Part shown: piece after piece, positions 4,664-5,267 of the stretch
Position numbering within the stretch: position 1 is the first letter of the stretch
Layout of the letters: every line of letters starts with the position of its first letter
NCBI GenBank assembly: GCA_002861585.1
Contig: PJQJ01000025.1
Span: 46,673 to 51,939 of the forward strand
Length of the DNA stretch: 5,267 nt
From: Candidatus Saccharimonadota bacterium
GTDB lineage: Bacteria > Patescibacteriota > Saccharimonadia > Saccharimonadales > Saccharimonadaceae
Reading direction: 5' to 3'
Translations under genes and position numbers: made by a program
Notes under the pieces: generated by a model
Told to the model about the DNA's origin: nothing
Databases searched by the model: none
Seen by the model: only the letters and a program-made list of their open reading frames with translations

Positions 4664-5230
4664 TTATACGATGAGGTCTCCTGCCACTACCCATTCGTCA
4701 GTAGCTCGTTTGCGCAGCATCGCTGTACTGTATTGCTCCGCAACTTTTAACCGTCCGCCTGGACTACGAAGCGTTACGCCTGTCGCTGCAGCAAAACTGA
4801 CCTGACCCGTACCAGCTTGATAGATTTCTATAAGCGTACCGACTGGAAATGCAGTAGTCGCATTAGCTGGCACGGTCACCACGACGGCACTCGTAGCAGA
4901 TGTTTCAAGGACGGTACCAATGTGCGCTAACTCCAGGGTTATTGCTGTTGCGCTACTCGTTGTTGCAGTGACAAAGTCAACGTATCGCTTCGTTGTTAAG
5001 TCGGTAGGAGCCGTTGGATCCGCAGCGTTGGCTGCCGTTTGAGCACCGAAGTTAACAGAAGCCGTTGGTTGTGCGAGCTGGTCAAGCCGTGGAGTGGCTA
5101 CGAGGGCATTCTTCCATTTAGCAATTGCTGAATCGTACGTAAGTACCTCATTATTAGCAACGTTATTGAGCGCAACATCGCCGCTCGTGGATACCTTACT
5201 GCTTCCGCCGCCACCAGGGACATATGTCAT
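4664..5230 (-). CDS. Phage tail-fibre-like protein, 188 aa
   Basis: Residues 1-43 form the Gly/Ser-rich N-terminal module shared with the 524-aa protein (MTYVPGGGGSS, DVALNNV, KWKNA). Residues 49-85 (LDQLAQPTASVNFGAQ, then DLTTKRYVD) match the tail-fibre repeat style that usually ends in ATKAYVD. Residues 96-188 form a beta-rich C-terminal domain (VTVPANATTAFPVGT, GTGQVSFAAATGVTL, then DEWVVAGDL) of a kind common at the ends of phage fibre proteins. No signal peptide, membrane helix or catalytic residues are seen. The ATG at 5230 has GAGG 8 nt upstream and aligns with the paralogue. The TAA at 4664-4666 is followed at once by rpsO control sequence, without a terminator. Its promoter is not identifiable; only 37 bp upstream are in the window. 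Its function in the cell is not known: receptor binding or adhesion is the family expectation, but no tail genes accompany it. Confidence 0.8.
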   Translation of the reverse strand: MTYVPGGGGSSKVSTSGDVALNNVANNEVLTYDSAIAKWKNALVATPRLDQLAQPTASVNFGAQTAANAADPTAPTDLTTKRYVDFVTATTSSATAITLELAHIGTVLETSATSAVVVTVPANATTAFPVGTLIEIYQAGTGQVSFAAATGVTLRSPGGRLKVAEQYSTAMLRKRATDEWVVAGDLIV

Positions 5231-5267
5231 ATCCTAACCCTCACTAAAGTTATTTTTTGCTTATGGC

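Noticed and set aside
2675..5230. Complete prophage
   Set aside because: Only two fibre-like genes are present. They alternate with rpsO and pnp, and there is no integrase, terminase, capsid, portal, lysis gene or attachment-site pair in the window.

Overview
The window reads as a chromosomal piece of a small-genome bacterium with the standard stop codons (TAA, TAG and TGA all end genes here). The 16S-binding protein S15 and a full-length PNPase have a feel that fits the Candidate Phyla Radiation, Saccharibacteria most likely. That assignment is my impression from protein style and not a database result. All genes supported here lie on the minus strand, so the window reads from right to left.

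In transcription order: (1) 5230-4664, a 188-aa phage tail-fibre-like protein; (2) 4576-4310, rpsO (ribosomal protein S15), ending inside a Rho-independent terminator; (3) 4249-2675, a 524-aa tail-fibre-like protein made of modular repeats, followed by a second strong terminator; (4) a 232-bp intergenic region with a promoter, repeats and a hairpin; (5) 2442-325, pnp (polynucleotide phosphorylase), complete; (6) 241-59, a 60-aa protein of unknown function with its own good promoter and Shine-Dalgarno site, in GC-richer sequence; (7) a GC-rich hairpin at the window edge.

rpsO followed by pnp is a classic bacterial gene order. Here it is interrupted by a tail-fibre-like gene and preceded by a second one. 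The two fibre-like proteins share an N-terminal module of about 43 residues (about 28 identical), but then diverge into different repeats and different C-terminal tips. No capsid, portal, terminase, integrase or baseplate gene is in view, so this does not look like an ordinary prophage. The large fibre gene carries an exact 92-bp direct repeat exactly 129 codons apart, and it sits between two terminators whose 3' halves are almost identical. These are signs of a recombining, modular cassette placed between two housekeeping genes.

Regulation visible in sequence: each of the large fibre gene, pnp and the 60-aa gene has a plausible promoter of its own. rpsO lacks a Shine-Dalgarno site but has a structured leader. 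The pnp leader has a long hairpin, a candidate for the RNase-dependent autoregulation known for pnp in other bacteria.
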